Positions 6,911-7,887 of a DNA stretch of 7,887 nucleotides are shown one piece after another. The notes under the pieces are model-generated. The model was not told the origin of the DNA and searched no databases. It was given only the letters and a program-made list of their open reading frames with translations. This DNA is from DATGKD01 sp035294855 (GTDB lineage: Bacteria; Actinomycetota; Acidimicrobiia; Acidimicrobiales; UBA8190), in NCBI GenBank assembly GCA_035294855.1, contig DATGKD010000055.1, positions 1 through 7,887 of the forward strand, in the 5' to 3' direction. Every line of letters starts with the position of its first letter. Within the stretch, counting starts at the first letter, position 1. Both the position numbers and the translations under genes were made by a program.

Positions 6911-6913
6911 CAA
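6884..6913 (-). promoter_or_regulatory. Predicted promoter of the six-gene operon
   Basis: On the minus strand TTGACC (6908-6913, five of six bases matching the -35 consensus) is followed after 18 nt by TAACCT (6884-6889, a weak -10). The iron box covers the -10 and most of the spacer, the arrangement expected for direct repression by a DtxR-type protein. The transcription start would lie near 6877, leaving a leader of about 70 nt before the transporter ATG. The prediction is by eye. Confidence 0.45.
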
Positions 6914-6940
6914 CCTGGCGTGTGGGAGGACCGGGAGCAC

Positions 6941-6946
6941 AGGAGG
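6941..6946 (+). promoter_or_regulatory. Strong Shine-Dalgarno for the regulator
   Basis: AGGAGG, extended to AGGAGGTGAT, is fully complementary to the 16S rRNA 3' end. It lies 6 nt before GTG 6953. The ATG at 6949 meets a stop after two codons, so this site fixes the GTG start. Confidence 0.75.
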
Positions 6947-6952
6947 TGATGG

Positions 6953-7621
6953 GTGACTGACGGTTTCCACCCCCCCGTCGAGGAGTACCTCGAGACGATC
7001 CAGTCCCTCACCGAGGAGGGCATCCCCGTCATCCAGGCGCGCATCGCCCAACGCCTGGGTCGCTCCGCACCGTCGGTCTCGGAGATGCTGGACCGGCTGT
7101 CCGCCGACGGGTACGTCGAACGGGCCGGACGGACGATCGCGCTGACCGAGCAGGGTCGGACGCTCGCCGATCGGGTGATCCGCAAGCACCGGCTCGCCGA
7201 GCGCCTGCTGGTCGACGTGATCGGCCTGCCGTGGCACAAGGCCCACCTCGAGGCCGGGCGCTGGGAGCACGTCATCTCCGACGAGGTCGAAGAGCGCCTC
7301 GTCGAGCTGCTCGGGCACCCGACGACCTGCCCCCACGGCAATCCCATCCCCGGCGTGGGCGCGCAGGAGGTTCCCCGATCGCCGCAAGTCAGCCTGGCGG
7401 ACTCGCCCGCGGGGGCCACGGTGCGACTGGAGCGCATCACCGAAGAGGTGGAGCTCGACATGGCGTCGCTCGAATACCTCGACCGCCACAACCTCGTGCC
7501 GGGACGCACGGCGCAGGTTCGCAGTCGCGCGCCCGACGGCACCCTCACCCTCGAGGTGGACGGCGATGCGGTCGCGCTCGGCCCGTCCATTTGTCAGCAG
7601 GTGTTCGCCACGGCGTTGTGA
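6953..7621 (+). CDS. DtxR-family metal-dependent repressor
   Basis: The predicted protein has 222 residues, close to DtxR and IdeR (about 226-230). It is a cytoplasmic transcription factor. Residues 8-75 form the winged helix-turn-helix, with recognition helix SAPSVSEMLDRL (38-49). Residues 76-135 form the metal-binding and dimerisation domain: RKHRLAERLL (77-86), HLEAGRWEH (98-106) and GNPIPG (129-134). Residues about 147-222 form the SH3-like/FeoA-type C-terminal domain. From remembered DtxR numbering, His79, Glu83, His98, Glu105 and His106 are kept. However, the primary-site Cys102 is Gly, and Met10 aligns with Glu11. Glu14 matches a metal ligand of MntR. The sensed metal (Fe or Mn) is therefore unclear. 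GTG 6953 has an excellent Shine-Dalgarno. The gene diverges from the ZIP-led operon across an iron box, which it very likely binds. Confidence 0.94.
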   Translation: MTDGFHPPVEEYLETIQSLTEEGIPVIQARIAQRLGRSAPSVSEMLDRLSADGYVERAGRTIALTEQGRTLADRVIRKHRLAERLLVDVIGLPWHKAHLEAGRWEHVISDEVEERLVELLGHPTTCPHGNPIPGVGAQEVPRSPQVSLADSPAGATVRLERITEEVELDMASLEYLDRHNLVPGRTAQVRSRAPDGTLTLEVDGDAVALGPSICQQVFATAL

Positions 7622-7669
7622 ACCGCTCGCACGCGGCCACGATCGTCGTCCCGATAGCGTCAGAGGCCA

Positions 7670-7887
7670 ATGCACGACGGATCCCCGCCGGTTGGGCCGG
7701 GCGCTGGCGACGCAGATTCCTGGCCGGCACAGCTCACGGAGGTCTTCGAGCGGTCGATCACCGCTGAGTTCGCCACCCTCACGCGGACCGGCGCGCCGGT
7801 CACCGTGCCCACGACGCCCTATGTCGGAGAGACGGCGCGCACACTCGACGTCTCGACCGGCCTGACCTACCCGGCCAAAGCGGAGCG
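7670..7887 (+). CDS. Pyridoxamine 5'-phosphate oxidase-like (split-barrel flavin/F420) protein, 3' truncated by window end
   Basis: An open frame from ATG 7670 runs off the window after 72 complete codons. The last part reads VPTTPYVGETARTLDVSTG, then LTYPAKAER. This resembles the N-terminal strands of actinobacterial PNPOx-like proteins that bind FMN or F420, where a basic residue follows a YPAKAERAR-type motif. The first 17 residues are Gly/Pro-rich and probably disordered. GAGG at 7663-7666 is only 3 nt from the ATG, which is poor spacing. A TAGCGT at 7655-7660 could instead be a -10 for a nearly leaderless transcript. It lies 48 nt after the regulator on the same strand. Substrate and cofactor cannot be told from this fragment. 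Confidence 0.72.
   Translation, partial: MHDGSPPVGPGAGDADSWPAQLTEVFERSITAEFATLTRTGAPVTVPTTPYVGETARTLDVSTGLTYPAKAE

Noticed and set aside
7622..7669. Possible terminator between the regulator and the PNPOx-like gene
   Set aside because: No convincing stem followed by a T-run was seen in the 48-nt gap.
7738..7748. GGAGGTCTTCG, the same 11 bases as one arm of the inverted repeat at 29-92
   Set aside because: It lies in the coding frame of the PNPOx-like gene (codons for Glu-Val-Phe-Glu), with no partner arm nearby; a chance match is enough.

Overview
The window is GC-rich and dense with genes. It looks like actinobacterial chromosome: overlapping GTG/ATG junctions, LppX/LprG-like lipoprotein style, a DtxR/IdeR-family regulator with its classic operator, and an F420/FMN split-barrel protein. 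A lineage such as Acidimicrobiia is a guess; no marker gene fixes the taxon.

Layout. Positions 1-137 hold no gene, only a strong inverted repeat (29-92). From 138 to 6809 six genes run on the minus strand. In transcription order they are: a ZIP-family metal transporter (6809-5970), a secreted lipoprotein (5973-5008), an ABC ATPase (5018-4059), two paralogous ABC-2 type membrane proteins (4062-3220 and 3223-2384), and a single-pass membrane protein carrying two beta-propellers, one Kelch and one PQQ/NHL-like (2357-138). Consecutive genes overlap by 4, 11, 4 and 4 nt, and the last gap is 26 nt, so this reads as one translationally coupled operon. A 143-nt divergent control region (6810-6952) follows, then a DtxR-family metalloregulator on the plus strand (6953-7621) and the first 72 codons of a pyridoxamine-phosphate-oxidase-like protein (7670 to the window end).

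How it may work together. The divergent region holds a perfect 19-bp DtxR/IdeR box (6882-6900). Read on the minus strand it is identical to the consensus as I remember it, and it overlaps predicted promoter elements in both directions. The simplest model is that the regulator represses itself and the six-gene operon when metal is plentiful. The ZIP protein would import divalent metal (Fe, Mn or Zn). The lipoprotein, ABC-2 complex and double-propeller protein would form an envelope module co-expressed under metal limitation. That module is the least explained part of the window. Its linkage to a ZIP transporter and an iron-box-type operator may be an undescribed metal-responsive envelope system; this is inference from gene order and the operator only. 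The regulator's metal site looks atypical, so the sensed metal cannot be named.
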